Positions 26,688 to 35,119 of a DNA stretch of 64,000 bases are shown one piece after another. Every line of letters starts with the position of its first letter. Positions within the stretch are counted from its first letter, which is position 1. The notes under the pieces were generated by a model that made no database searches, was not told the origin of the DNA, and worked only from the letters and a program-made list of their open reading frames with translations. Source of the stretch: Lysobacter_I brunescens (GTDB lineage Bacteria > Pseudomonadota > Gammaproteobacteria > Xanthomonadales > Xanthomonadaceae); contig NZ_JBHTIF010000001.1 in assembly GCF_042677005.1 (NCBI RefSeq), positions 1,054,001-1,118,000 of the forward strand, given 5' to 3'. A program made the translations under genes and the position numbers.

Positions 26688-27629
26688 ATGACCGACCACA
26701 CCGACCCCGTTGCTCCGCAAGAAGATTTCCTTCGTGTCCGCGACTACCTCACCGGCCTGCAGGACCGCATCTGCGCCGCGATCGAGGGCGCGGACGGCGC
26801 GGCGACGTTCCGCGAAGACCTCTGGCAGCGCGCCGAGGGTGGCGGCGGGCGCACGCGCATCCTGCGCGATGGCGCGGTGTTCGAGCAGGCGGGCATCGGC
26901 TTCTCGGATGTGTCCGGCACCAAGCTGCCGCCGTCGGCGACCGCTGCGCGGCCGGAGCTGGCCGGGGCCTCGTGGCGGGCGGTCGGGGTGTCGCTGGTGT
27001 TCCATCCGCGCAACCCGTACCTCCCGACCACCCACGCCAACGTCCGCCATTTCCGCGCGTTCAAGGACGGCGAGACCGTGGCCTGGTGGTTCGGCGGCGG
27101 GTTCGACCTCACCCCGTTCTATCCGGTCGACGAGGACGTGCGCCACTGGCACCAGGTCGCGCGCGACCTGTGCGAGCCGTTCGGTGGACAGGCGCGCTAT
27201 GACGCCCACAAGAAATGGTGCGACGAGTACTTCTTCCTCAAGCACCGCAACGAGACCCGCGGCGTCGGCGGCCTGTTCTTCGACGACCTGCACGAGGACT
27301 TCGAACGCGACTTCGCCTACCAGCGCGCGGTCGGCGACGGTTTCCTCGACGCCTACCTGCCGATCGTCGAACGCCGCCGCGACACGTCGTACGGCGAGCG
27401 CGAGCGCCAGTTCCAGCTCTACCGGCGCGGACGCTACGTCGAGTTCAACCTGGTCTTCGATCGCGGCACCCTGTTCGGCCTGCAATCGGGCGGCCGCACC
27501 GAATCGATCCTGATGAGCCTGCCGCCGCTGGTCCGCTGGGAATATGGCTACAACCCGGACGCGGAGAGCGACGAGGCGCGGCTGGCCGACTATCTGGCGC
27601 CGCGCGACTGGCTGGCGGAGCTGGGTTGA
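26688..27629 (+). CDS. hemF: Oxygen-dependent coproporphyrinogen III oxidase
   Basis: 313 residues, close to the E. coli HemF length. Conserved blocks include FREDLWQRAEGGGGRTRIL, AVGVSLVFHPRNPYLPTTHANVR, WWFGGGFDLTPFYP, HKKWCDEYFFLKHRNETRG and a C-terminal EFNLVFDRGTLFGLQSGGRTESILMSLPP. It converts coproporphyrinogen III to protoporphyrinogen IX in heme synthesis, using O2. It ends 16 nt before a REPIN. Confidence 0.95.
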   Translation: MTDHTDPVAPQEDFLRVRDYLTGLQDRICAAIEGADGAATFREDLWQRAEGGGGRTRILRDGAVFEQAGIGFSDVSGTKLPPSATAARPELAGASWRAVGVSLVFHPRNPYLPTTHANVRHFRAFKDGETVAWWFGGGFDLTPFYPVDEDVRHWHQVARDLCEPFGGQARYDAHKKWCDEYFFLKHRNETRGVGGLFFDDLHEDFERDFAYQRAVGDGFLDAYLPIVERRRDTSYGERERQFQLYRRGRYVEFNLVFDRGTLFGLQSGGRTESILMSLPPLVRWEYGYNPDAESDEARLADYLAPRDWLAELG

Positions 27630-27645
27630 GCCGACCTGCGCCCTT

Positions 27646-27712
27646 GTAGAGCGGAGCTTGCTCCGCTCTTGCCTCTTCCGGGAAAGCCCGAGCGGAGCAA
27701 GCTCCGCTCTAC
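27646..27712. repeat. REPIN: two inverted REPs 21 nt apart
   Basis: REP units at 27646-27668 (plus) and 27690-27712 (minus) are the same 23-bp GTAG-hairpin unit that brackets the RAYT 3.5 kb away, with GTAG at the outer ends. Such paired inverted REPs form the long hairpin that is the mobile REPIN unit. It fills the gap between convergent hemF and the DUF421 gene and could also act as a transcription terminator. Confidence 0.88.
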
Positions 27713-27720
27713 ACGTCGTC

Positions 27721-28200
27721 TCAGGCCTCGTCCGCCAGCAGGATGCTGATCCGCCCGTTGGTCTCCAGCGTCGCCAGGCGGATCTTCTCGATCTCGCTGC
27801 AACCGGTTTCGCGCATCGCTTCGAGGAAATCGCCGTTGCTCACCAGTTCGCGCCTGAGCACGTCGCGGAACACCTTGCCGTCGCGCGCCAGCACCACCGG
27901 CTGGCCTTCGACCAGCGCCCGCGCCTGCGGGTGGCGGGCCACGACGAACGCGACGAGGTAATTCAGGCCGATCAGGCAGCTCGCCAGCAGCGCGGCGCCG
28001 AGCAGTGAGTTGTCGCCACCGTTGAGGCCGTTCTGCACCGCGTTGCCGATCAGGATCAGCAGCACGAGGTCGAATGGCGTGAACTGGCCGACCGCACGTT
28101 TGCCCGACGCCCGGATCAGCACCATCACCAGCGCGTACACGATCACGGCGCGCAGCACGAAATGCCACCAGGGCGCGGACAGTTGCAGCAGATCGGACAT
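27721..28200 (-). CDS. DUF421 (YetF/YcaP family) membrane protein
   Basis: 159 residues. Two to three membrane segments at about 12-32, 42-56 and 70-90 contain the family signature RASGKRAVGQFTPFDLVLLILIGNAVQ (partly quoted), followed by a cytosolic domain with ALVEGQPVVLARDGKV and DFLEAMRETGCSEIEKI. The function of DUF421 is not known. No clear ribosome site precedes ATG 28200; a 14-bp inverted repeat sits 10 nt upstream, so translation may be limited. Confidence 0.85.
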   Translation of the reverse strand: MSDLLQLSAPWWHFVLRAVIVYALVMVLIRASGKRAVGQFTPFDLVLLILIGNAVQNGLNGGDNSLLGAALLASCLIGLNYLVAFVVARHPQARALVEGQPVVLARDGKVFRDVLRRELVSNGDFLEAMRETGCSEIEKIRLATLETNGRISILLADEA

Positions 28201-28209
28201 GGTGGCGTA

Positions 28210-28243
28210 CCGGCCGGGAGACTTCGCACAGTCTCCCGGCCGG
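28210..28243. repeat. 14-bp inverted repeat directly upstream of the DUF421 start
   Basis: ccggccgggagact at 28210-28223 is exactly complementary to 28230-28243 with a 6-nt loop. On the minus strand it falls between the T-run of the candidate small-RNA terminator and the DUF421 start codon. It could be an extra terminator hairpin or a translation-limiting structure. Confidence 0.6.
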
Positions 28244-28250
28244 CCGCACA

Positions 28251-28287
28251 AATAAAAAGCCCCGCAGGTGGGGGAACCGGCGGGGCT
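28251..28287 (-). terminator. Rho-independent terminator of the small RNA (or polA)
   Basis: Eight-bp GC-rich stem (28258-28265 with 28280-28287) and a T-run on the minus strand at 28257-28251. No comparable T-run exists on the plus side. Confidence 0.8.
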
Positions 28288-28390
28288 TGGAACGGGACTT
28301 GGGGAGAGTCGTTCGTTCCGGGGGTCACCCCAGGGGAGTGGGTGACCTGCGACGGACGTTGCATCCGTCGCGAACAAGTTGACCACGATT
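28251..28390 (-). ncRNA. Candidate small RNA just 3' of polA (position of Spot 42/ErsA)
   Basis: On the minus strand, three strong stem-loops follow each other in the 360-nt gap after polA. Stem 1 is cgacgga/tccgtcg (28350-28370), stem 2 ggtcaccc/gggtgacc (28323-28347), and stem 3 agccccgc/gcggggct (28258-28287) followed by CTTTTTATT. The last is a textbook Rho-independent terminator for a minus-strand RNA. No open frame fits. The place directly downstream of polA is where Spot 42 (enterobacteria) and ErsA (Pseudomonas) are encoded. The 5' end is a guess, and relation to either RNA is by position only. Confidence 0.55.
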
Positions 28391-28611
28391 CGGCCGGAGA
28401 GTTCGTAAAGAATTCGCTCAGAAGGCAGACGAATTCAGGGTCGATTTAATCCGCATGCAGCGGATATTCAGTTTCGCGGAAAAATCGCGGGAAAACCTGT
28501 CTGAAACAACAGGTTGGACCCTGTCGAAAGTCACAGGTTGTGCAGTTCCGCTAACCGACTCGCTGCATGCGCAATCGCGGAAAACAGCGTTCCGCAGGTG
28601 CATCCGCAACG

Positions 28612-31401
28612 TCAATGCGCCTCGTCCCAGTTGTCGCCGACGCCGGCGTCGATCACCAGCGGCACGCGCAGTTCCGCGGCCGCCGCCATCCTTGCTTTGA
28701 CTTCCGGAATCAGCGTGTCGACGAAATCCGCATCGCACTCGAACACCAGTTCGTCGTGCACCTGCAGCAGCATCTTCGCCTGGTCGGCATGGTCGGCGAT
28801 CCAGCCGTCGATGGCGATCATCGCGCGCTTGATGATGTCGGCGGCGGTGCCCTGCATCGGTGCGTTGATCGCGGCGCGCTCGGCGCCAGCGCGCAGGCCC
28901 TGGTTTCTGGCGTTGATGTTGTCCAGGTACAGGCGGCGGCCGAACACGGTCTCGACGTAGCCGCGCTCGTGCGCCTCCTTGCGGGTGCGCTCCATGAAGT
29001 CGCGCACGTCGGGATAGCGGTTGAAGTACAGGGCGATGTAGTCCTGCGCCTCGCCGCGGCCGATGTCGAGCTGTTTGGCGAGGCCGAATGCGCTCATGCC
29101 GTACATCAGGCCGAAGTTGATCGCCTTGGCGGCACGGCGCTCGTTGCCGCTCACCTCGTCCAGCGGCTTGCCGAACACCTCGGCGGCGGTGGCGCGGTGG
29201 ATGTCGGCACCGGCGGCGAAGGCGCGCAGCAGGCCGGCATCTTCGGACAGGTGGGCCATGATCCGCAGTTCGATCTGCGAGTAATCGCAGGCTACCAGCT
29301 TGCGGCCCGGCGGCGCGATGAAGGCCTTGCGGATGCGGCGCCCGTCCTCGGTGCGGATCGGGATGTTCTGCAGGTTCGGGTCGTTCGACGACAGGCGACC
29401 GGTCGCGGCGCCGGCCTGGTGGTAGCTGGTGTGCACGCGGCCGGTGTCGGGATTGACCATCTCCGACAGCTTGTCGGTGTAGGTGCTGCGCAGCTTGGCC
29501 AGGCCGCGATATTCGAGAATGATGCGCGGCAGCTCGTGCTGGTCTGCGATGGCCTCCAGCGCTTCCTCGTTCGTCGACGGCTGGCCGGTCGGGGTCTTCA
29601 CCAGCGCCGGCAGCTTCAGTTCGTCGAACAGCAGCGCCTGCAGCTGCTTGGGCGAGTCGAGGTTGAAGGTGCGCCCGGCCAGCTCGGTGGCCTTCTGCTG
29701 CGCGGCGAGCATGCGCCGCGACAGGTCCGCACTCTGCCGGCGCAGTTCGTCGGCGTCGATCAGGATGCCGTTGGCCTCCATCCGCGCCAGCACCGGCACC
29801 AGCGGCACCTCGATCTCGCGATACACCTTCTCCAGCGACGGCTCGGTCGCCAGCTTCGCCGACAGCACGCGATGCAGGCGCAGGGTGATGTCGGCGTCCT
29901 CGGCGGCGTAGCGCGCGGCGTCGTCGATCGCGACCTCGGCGAAGGAGATCTGCTTGGCGCCCTTGCCGGCCACGTCCTCGAACTTGATGGTGTCGTAGCC
30001 GAGGTAGCGCTTGGCCAGCGAGTCCATGTCGTGGCGCGTGGCGCTGGAGTTCCAGATGAAGCTCTCCAGCATGGTGTCGTCGGCATAGCCGGCCACGTCC
30101 ACGCCGTGGCGGCGCAGCACGTGCAGGTCGTACTTGCCGTGCTGGCCGAGCTTGCGGTGTTTCGCGCTTTCCAGCAGCGGGCGCAGTGCGTCCAGGGTTT
30201 CGGCCATCGGCAGCTGCGCCGGCGCGCCGGGATAGGTGTGGCCGACCGGGATGTAGCAGCCGTTGCCGGGTTCGGTGCTGAAGCTCAGGCCGACCAGGTT
30301 CGCCTGCATCGCGTCGAGCGCGTCGGTCTCGGTGTCGAAGGCGAATTCGTCGGCGGCGTCGAGTTTTGAGACCCATGCGTCGAGCTGCGCGCGCGTGGTC
30401 ACGGTGTCGTAGTCGCCCTTCGCCGACAGCGCCGGGTCCGGCGCTTCGTCCGCGCTGCCGGTCGCGGCGCGCGCGTAGCCGGCGGCCGTGCTGCGCAGGC
30501 CGGCGCGGTCGGCGGCGGCTTCCGCAGCGGCTTCGCCGGCCGGGTCGCCGCCCAGTTCCTTCAGCGCCTGGTTGAAACCGTAGCGCGCGTACAGCCGGCG
30601 CAGGTCCTCGACGTGGCGCTCGCGCAGCGCGAGGTCGGCTGGGCCGACGTCCAGTTCGACATCGGTCTTGATTGTGGTCAGCTGCTTGTTCAGCGGCAGC
30701 CGGTGCAGCGCTGCGCGCAGGTTCTCGCCGAGCTTGCCCTTGAAGCCGTCGGCATTGACGATGACGCTGTCGAGGTTGCCGTATTCGCCCAGCCATTTCG
30801 CGGCGGTCTTCGGGCCGCACTTCTCGACGCCGGGAATGTTGTCGACGCTGTCGCCCATCAGCGCCAGCAGGTCGACGATCTGGTCGGCGCGCACGCCGAA
30901 CTTCGCCATGACCGCCTCGTCGTCGGCCATGCGGCTGCCGGTCATGGTGTTGACCAGGGCCACGCCCGGGCGGACGAGCTGGGCGAAATCCTTGTCGCCG
31001 GTGGAGATGGTGACCGTCATCCCGGCCTCGGCGGCGCGCAGCGCCAGCGTACCGATCACGTCGTCCGCCTCCACGCCGGGCACGCGCAAGATCGGAAAGC
31101 CCAGCGCCTGCACGATCTCCATCATCGGCTCGACCTGCGCGCGCAGGTCGTCGGGCATCGGCGGTCGGTGCGCCTTGTACTGCGGGTCCAGTGCGTCGCG
31201 AAAGGTCGGGCCGGAGGCGTCGACGACGAAGGCGAGGTAGTCGGGCTGCTCCTTCAGGTGTGCTTTGAGCATGCTAAGCACAACATGCAGAGCGGCAGTC
31301 GGGAAGCCGTCCGGAGCAGTGAATTCGCGTCCCTGCGCCTTCATGGCGTGATAGGCGCGGAAGAGGTAGGCGGAACCGTCGATCAGGAGGAGTCGTTTCA
31401 T
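28612..31401 (-). CDS. polA: DNA polymerase I
   Basis: 929 residues with all three domains. The N-terminal 5'-nuclease (about 1-260) keeps GVEADDVIGTLA and STGDKDFAQLV. The 3'-5' exonuclease keeps its metal residues in FDTETDALD near residue 350, so proofreading should be active. The polymerase domain shows ACDYSQIELRI (about 700), RRAAKAINFGLMYGMS and LLQVHDELVFE (about 882). It fills gaps in repair and removes RNA primers. A SD-like AGGAGG lies before ATG 31401. DUF2782 is divergent. Confidence 0.97.
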   Translation of the reverse strand: MKRLLLIDGSAYLFRAYHAMKAQGREFTAPDGFPTAALHVVLSMLKAHLKEQPDYLAFVVDASGPTFRDALDPQYKAHRPPMPDDLRAQVEPMMEIVQALGFPILRVPGVEADDVIGTLALRAAEAGMTVTISTGDKDFAQLVRPGVALVNTMTGSRMADDEAVMAKFGVRADQIVDLLALMGDSVDNIPGVEKCGPKTAAKWLGEYGNLDSVIVNADGFKGKLGENLRAALHRLPLNKQLTTIKTDVELDVGPADLALRERHVEDLRRLYARYGFNQALKELGGDPAGEAAAEAAADRAGLRSTAAGYARAATGSADEAPDPALSAKGDYDTVTTRAQLDAWVSKLDAADEFAFDTETDALDAMQANLVGLSFSTEPGNGCYIPVGHTYPGAPAQLPMAETLDALRPLLESAKHRKLGQHGKYDLHVLRRHGVDVAGYADDTMLESFIWNSSATRHDMDSLAKRYLGYDTIKFEDVAGKGAKQISFAEVAIDDAARYAAEDADITLRLHRVLSAKLATEPSLEKVYREIEVPLVPVLARMEANGILIDADELRRQSADLSRRMLAAQQKATELAGRTFNLDSPKQLQALLFDELKLPALVKTPTGQPSTNEEALEAIADQHELPRIILEYRGLAKLRSTYTDKLSEMVNPDTGRVHTSYHQAGAATGRLSSNDPNLQNIPIRTEDGRRIRKAFIAPPGRKLVACDYSQIELRIMAHLSEDAGLLRAFAAGADIHRATAAEVFGKPLDEVSGNERRAAKAINFGLMYGMSAFGLAKQLDIGRGEAQDYIALYFNRYPDVRDFMERTRKEAHERGYVETVFGRRLYLDNINARNQGLRAGAERAAINAPMQGTAADIIKRAMIAIDGWIADHADQAKMLLQVHDELVFECDADFVDTLIPEVKARMAAAAELRVPLVIDAGVGDNWDEAH

Positions 31402-31514
31402 GCCGGGATTCTACCCCCCACGCTTCCGGGACAGGCGTGAAGCGGGACGGCGGCACGGTGGGTTCACGCCGGGCGACGTATGATCGAACCACATCCCCCA
31501 CGCGGAGCACCCTC

Positions 31515-31817
31515 ATGCGCACGACGCCGATCCTGCCGATCCTGCTGCTGCCGCTGTGCCTGTCGCTCGCCGCCTGCGCCACCACCGGCGGCGCCGATAC
31601 CGCCGACGTGCAGATCCCCGCCGATGCCGTCGCCACCACCCGCAACCAGCCCAATGGCGACGTCATCACCGAATATCGCGTCGCCGGCCAGCTGCGCATC
31701 GTCCGCATCCAGCCCGCGCGCGGACCCGCCTACTTCCTGCAGGACCGCAACGGCGACGGCCGCCTCGACGACGAGACCGGCACCTCGCAGGTGTACTTCA
31801 AGCTGTTCGGGTGGTGA
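31515..31817 (+). CDS. DUF2782 lipoprotein
   Basis: 100 residues. A lipoprotein signal ends in SLAAC (lipobox cysteine about residue 21). The mature domain has EYRVAGQLRIVRIQPARGPAY followed by YFLQDRNGDGRLDDE, the DUF2782 pattern. Genes of this family lie next to polA in many gammaproteobacteria, here divergently. Function unknown; likely a periplasmic, membrane-anchored protein. Confidence 0.85.
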   Translation: MRTTPILPILLLPLCLSLAACATTGGADTADVQIPADAVATTRNQPNGDVITEYRVAGQLRIVRIQPARGPAYFLQDRNGDGRLDDETGTSQVYFKLFGW

Positions 31818-32128
31818 GTCAGGCGGCAGCATTGTAAAAGTTTCGTTGCGAGCGGCCCGTTTCCGGAATCTCCGTGAACGCCGCGTCTTGATCAGCCGCT
31901 CTTTCACGGGCTCAGCTCTGATGAAACCATGAGGCGATCTCTCGCGGTGCGTGGGCTTCTCGTCGCGCTGTCTCGCAGGCGTCCCGCTCAATCCCGTGGT
32001 GCGTTGCGGGGCCTTGATTCGCTTCTTGATTTGACGCCAAATTCTCCGTCGTGCGCGACGAGATGCGCACCTGCCTGGACTGTTCAACGGAACGATCCAG
32101 CATCACATTCGACAGGGGAGTTGAAGTC
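31818..32128. other. Intergenic stretch before the HsdR-N-like gene
   Basis: About 310 bases with AT-richer composition than the flanking genes. I see no convincing coding frame, RNA hairpin or consensus promoter. It probably holds the promoter of the foreign-looking nuclease gene, whose ribosome site AGGGGAG lies at its right edge. Confidence 0.5.
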
Positions 32129-33247
32129 ATGGATTTCGTGGATCAATTGCGCGTGCTGTCCTCCAGGATTGCGAGCACAAGGAATGTCGTTCAGACCGAA
32201 GAGGCGACCAAGAATGCAATGGTCATGCCCTTCATCCAGATACTCGGTTACAACCCGTTCGATCCGTTCGAGGTCACGCCTGAACTCGTGGCTGACGTGG
32301 GTACCAAGAAAGGTGAAAAGGTCGATTACGCGATCCTCAGCGACGGCAAGCCGATCATCATTTTCGAATGCAAGAAGGCTGGCGATGATCTCAACATCAG
32401 CCATGCAGGACAGCTTTTCCGCTATTTCCATGTGACTTCCGCCAGATTCGGCGTCCTGACGAACGGCATCGTCTATAAGTTCTTCACAGACCTCGAACAG
32501 CCCAACAAGATGGACGAGAAGCCGTTCTTTGAATTCAATATTCTTGAGTTCAAGGACAAGGACGTGGATGAGCTGAAGAAGTTCGCGAAGTCGGCATACA
32601 ACCTCGACAACATTCTAGCGACAGCGAACGATCTGAAGTACACCCGAGCCATCCAGAACAAGATCGAGGAATGGATGGTGAATCCCCCGGAGGAATTCGT
32701 CCGCCTCGTTTCTGCGGATCTCTTGGCAGGCAAGCGATTCACCCCTGTGGTAAAGGACCAGTTCACTGCGATATCGAAGCGTGCCTTCGAGCAATTGATC
32801 GGTGAAAAGATCAATGCCCGACTCAAGGGTGCGATGACGCCGGATGCATTGCCTGTGCTGGTCGCTTCCAGGGCCGTTGACCCGCAGGAAAAGCCGTCAG
32901 AAACGATGGCGTCAGAACCCCAGCTTGTAACTTCTTCCGAAGAGCTCGAAGGATTCTATGCAGTGCGTGCGATGTTGAGAGACATTGTCCCGTCCAGGCG
33001 TATCTTCATGCGCGATGCGCAATCGTATTGCGCTGTGCTTTTTGACGACAACAATCGAAAACCCATCTGCCGACTGAGGTTCAACAACAGGCAGAAGCTC
33101 CGTTTGGGGGTTTTCAAGGAAAACAAGGAAGAGGAAATCCTGCCTCTGGATTCTGTCGACACCATCTTCGACTATCAGGATCGATTGAAGGCGACAGTCT
33201 TGGCATACATACAGAATCCGGAAGCCTCTGCCGAGGCAGCGCCATAA
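32129..33247 (+). CDS. Stand-alone HsdR-N-terminal-domain protein (PD-(D/E)xK nuclease fold)
   Basis: 372 residues, starting at ATG 32129 with AGGGGAG upstream. The N-terminal half is the nuclease domain of type I restriction R subunits: KVDYAILSDGKPIIIFECKK gives Asp66, Glu80 and Lys82 of the PD-(D/E)xK site. The helicase and coupling domains of HsdR are absent, as are hsdM and hsdS. A second domain (about 285-365) has RLRFNNRQKLRLGVF. Such orphan proteins are common; some may be defence or toxin nucleases. Lower GC than neighbours suggests transfer. Confidence 0.85.
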   Translation: MDFVDQLRVLSSRIASTRNVVQTEEATKNAMVMPFIQILGYNPFDPFEVTPELVADVGTKKGEKVDYAILSDGKPIIIFECKKAGDDLNISHAGQLFRYFHVTSARFGVLTNGIVYKFFTDLEQPNKMDEKPFFEFNILEFKDKDVDELKKFAKSAYNLDNILATANDLKYTRAIQNKIEEWMVNPPEEFVRLVSADLLAGKRFTPVVKDQFTAISKRAFEQLIGEKINARLKGAMTPDALPVLVASRAVDPQEKPSETMASEPQLVTSSEELEGFYAVRAMLRDIVPSRRIFMRDAQSYCAVLFDDNNRKPICRLRFNNRQKLRLGVFKENKEEEILPLDSVDTIFDYQDRLKATVLAYIQNPEASAEAAP

Positions 33248-33271
33248 GACCACGCATTCTCCTGGGTTCCC

Positions 33272-33994
33272 TCACGCCACCCGCGCGCACACCCAGGCAT
33301 CCACCCGGGTGACGCCGGCGCGCAGCAGCGTCTCGGCGGCGGCGTGCAGGGTCGCGCCGGTGGTCATCACGTCGTCGACCAGGGCCACGTGGGCCGGCAG
33401 CGACACCCCGGGGCGGACCGCGAACGCACGCCGCAGGTTGCGCCGCCGTGCCGGGGCGTCCAGGCGGGACTGCGGCGCGGTGTCGCGGGTGCGTAGCAGC
33501 GCGCGGTCGAGCAATGGCAGGTCCAGCGCCTTCGCCAGTGGCCGGGCCAGCTCCAGGGCCTGGTCGAAGCCGCGTTCGCGCAGCCGGGCGGGGTGCAGTG
33601 GGAGGGGGATGAGGGCGTCGGGCCGGGGCGCCTCGGCCAGGGCCTCGGCCATATGCAGGGCGCAGGCGCGGCCGGCGGCGAGGTCGCGGTGGAATTTCAG
33701 ACGGGGCAAGAGGCGGTCCAGCGGCGGCGCGTAGCGGAACGCCGCCCGGGTCTCGGCCAGCGGCGGCGGCCGGCGCTGGCAATGCCCGCAGGCCGGGGCA
33801 GGGGCTGGGAGGGGCAGGGCGCAGCGCGGGCAGGCGCAGCGGTTCCACGGCAGTTCGCGCACGCAGGCCGGACAGAGGTCGTCGTTGCCGGCGCGTTCGC
33901 CGCAGACGAGGCATCGTGCTGGCCACAGGCGGTCGAAGGCGGCGCGCAGGCGGGCCCAGGGGCTCGATGCGTCAAGGTTGACAGGGCTGGACAT
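33272..33994 (-). CDS. comF: ComF family phosphoribosyltransferase-like protein
   Basis: 240 residues. An N-terminal zinc ribbon uses CLVCGERAGNDDLCPAC and CACPRCALPLP...CGHC pairs. The C-terminal PRTase fold has the PRPP loop VALVDDVMTTGATL and PLPLHPARLRERGFDQA. ComF proteins assist DNA uptake during natural transformation in several bacteria. It is divergent from bioB with only 49 nt between the starts, an arrangement widespread in gammaproteobacteria. Confidence 0.9.
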   Translation of the reverse strand: MSSPVNLDASSPWARLRAAFDRLWPARCLVCGERAGNDDLCPACVRELPWNRCACPRCALPLPAPAPACGHCQRRPPPLAETRAAFRYAPPLDRLLPRLKFHRDLAAGRACALHMAEALAEAPRPDALIPLPLHPARLRERGFDQALELARPLAKALDLPLLDRALLRTRDTAPQSRLDAPARRRNLRRAFAVRPGVSLPAHVALVDDVMTTGATLHAAAETLLRAGVTRVDAWVCARVA

Positions 33995-34043
33995 GCTTTC
34001 CAGACTGCCGGTCCCGCTTCGCTGTGTCTGTCAGGAAACCCCG

Positions 34044-35093
34044 ATGTCCGTTGTCAGTGCTTCCGGCCCCCTGCGTCACGACTGGAGCCGCACCGAAGTG
34101 GAGGCGCTGCTCGCGCAGCCCTTCCCGGTGCTGCTGCACCAGGCGGCCGAAACGCACCGGGCGAACTTCGACCCCGCCGAGGTCCAGGTCAGCACCCTGC
34201 TGTCGGTGAAGACCGGCGGCTGCCCCGAGGATTGCGCCTACTGCCCGCAGGCCCAGCGCTACCACACCGGGGTCGAGGCCACGAAGCTGATGGACACCGA
34301 CGCCGTGGTCGAGCGCGCGAAAGCCGCCAAGGCCGCCGGCGCCTCGCGCTTCTGCATGGGCGCCGCCTGGCGCTCGCCGAAGGACCGCGACATCCCGAAG
34401 GTCGCCGACATGATCCGCGAGGTGAAGGCCCTGGGCCTGGAGACCTGCGCCACCCTCGGCATGCTCAGCGGCGAACAGGCCACGGCGCTCAAGGATGCCG
34501 GCCTGGACTACTACAACCACAACCTCGACACCTCGCCGGAGTTCTACGGCGACATCATCAAGACCCGCGAGTACCAGGACCGCTTGGACACCCTGGCCCA
34601 TGTCCGCGATGCGGGCATGAAGACCTGCTGCGGCGGCATCGTCGGCATGGGCGAGACCCGCCGCCAGCGCGCCGCCTTCCTGCAGACCCTGGCCAACCTG
34701 CCGGCCCATCCGGACTCGGTGCCGATCAACCGACTGGTCCAGGTCGAAGGCACGCCGCTGCACGGCACCGCCGAGCTGGACCCGTTCGAATTCGTGCGCA
34801 CGATTGCCGTCGCCCGCATCCTGATGCCGAAATCGATGGTCCGCCTGTCCGCCGGCCGCGAGAGCATGAGCGACGAGCTGCAGGCCCTGTGCTTCCTGGC
34901 CGGCGCGAACTCCATCTTCTATGGCGAGAAGCTGCTGACCACCGGCAACCCGGACACCGAGCGCGACCTCGCGCTGTTCGAGCGCCTGGGCCTGCGGCCG
35001 ATGCAGGTGGTCGAGACCAGCGGCACCGTGCACGCCGACATCATCGAATCCCTGCCGGCCGGCGACGCGCCGACCTGCACCCGCGCCGCCTGA
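34044..35093 (+). CDS. bioB: Biotin synthase
   Basis: 349 residues. A radical-SAM enzyme with the CxxxCxxC cluster site Cys60-Cys64-Cys67 in GGCPEDCAYCPQ; the second cluster region includes YYNHNLDT and RLSAGRE. It inserts sulfur into dethiobiotin. AGGAAA lies 7 nt before ATG 34044. It opens the operon bioB-bioF-orf-bioH-bioC. No BirA operator was recognised in the short gap with comF. Confidence 0.96.
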   Translation: MSVVSASGPLRHDWSRTEVEALLAQPFPVLLHQAAETHRANFDPAEVQVSTLLSVKTGGCPEDCAYCPQAQRYHTGVEATKLMDTDAVVERAKAAKAAGASRFCMGAAWRSPKDRDIPKVADMIREVKALGLETCATLGMLSGEQATALKDAGLDYYNHNLDTSPEFYGDIIKTREYQDRLDTLAHVRDAGMKTCCGGIVGMGETRRQRAAFLQTLANLPAHPDSVPINRLVQVEGTPLHGTAELDPFEFVRTIAVARILMPKSMVRLSAGRESMSDELQALCFLAGANSIFYGEKLLTTGNPDTERDLALFERLGLRPMQVVETSGTVHADIIESLPAGDAPTCTRAA

Positions 35094-35119
35094 CCGCACC
35101 GCACGACCGAGCACAGCCC

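Noticed and set aside
33995..34043. BirA operator or biotin riboswitch between comF and bioB
   Set aside because: Only 49 nt are present and no TTGTAAACC-type half-sites or aptamer structure was seen.
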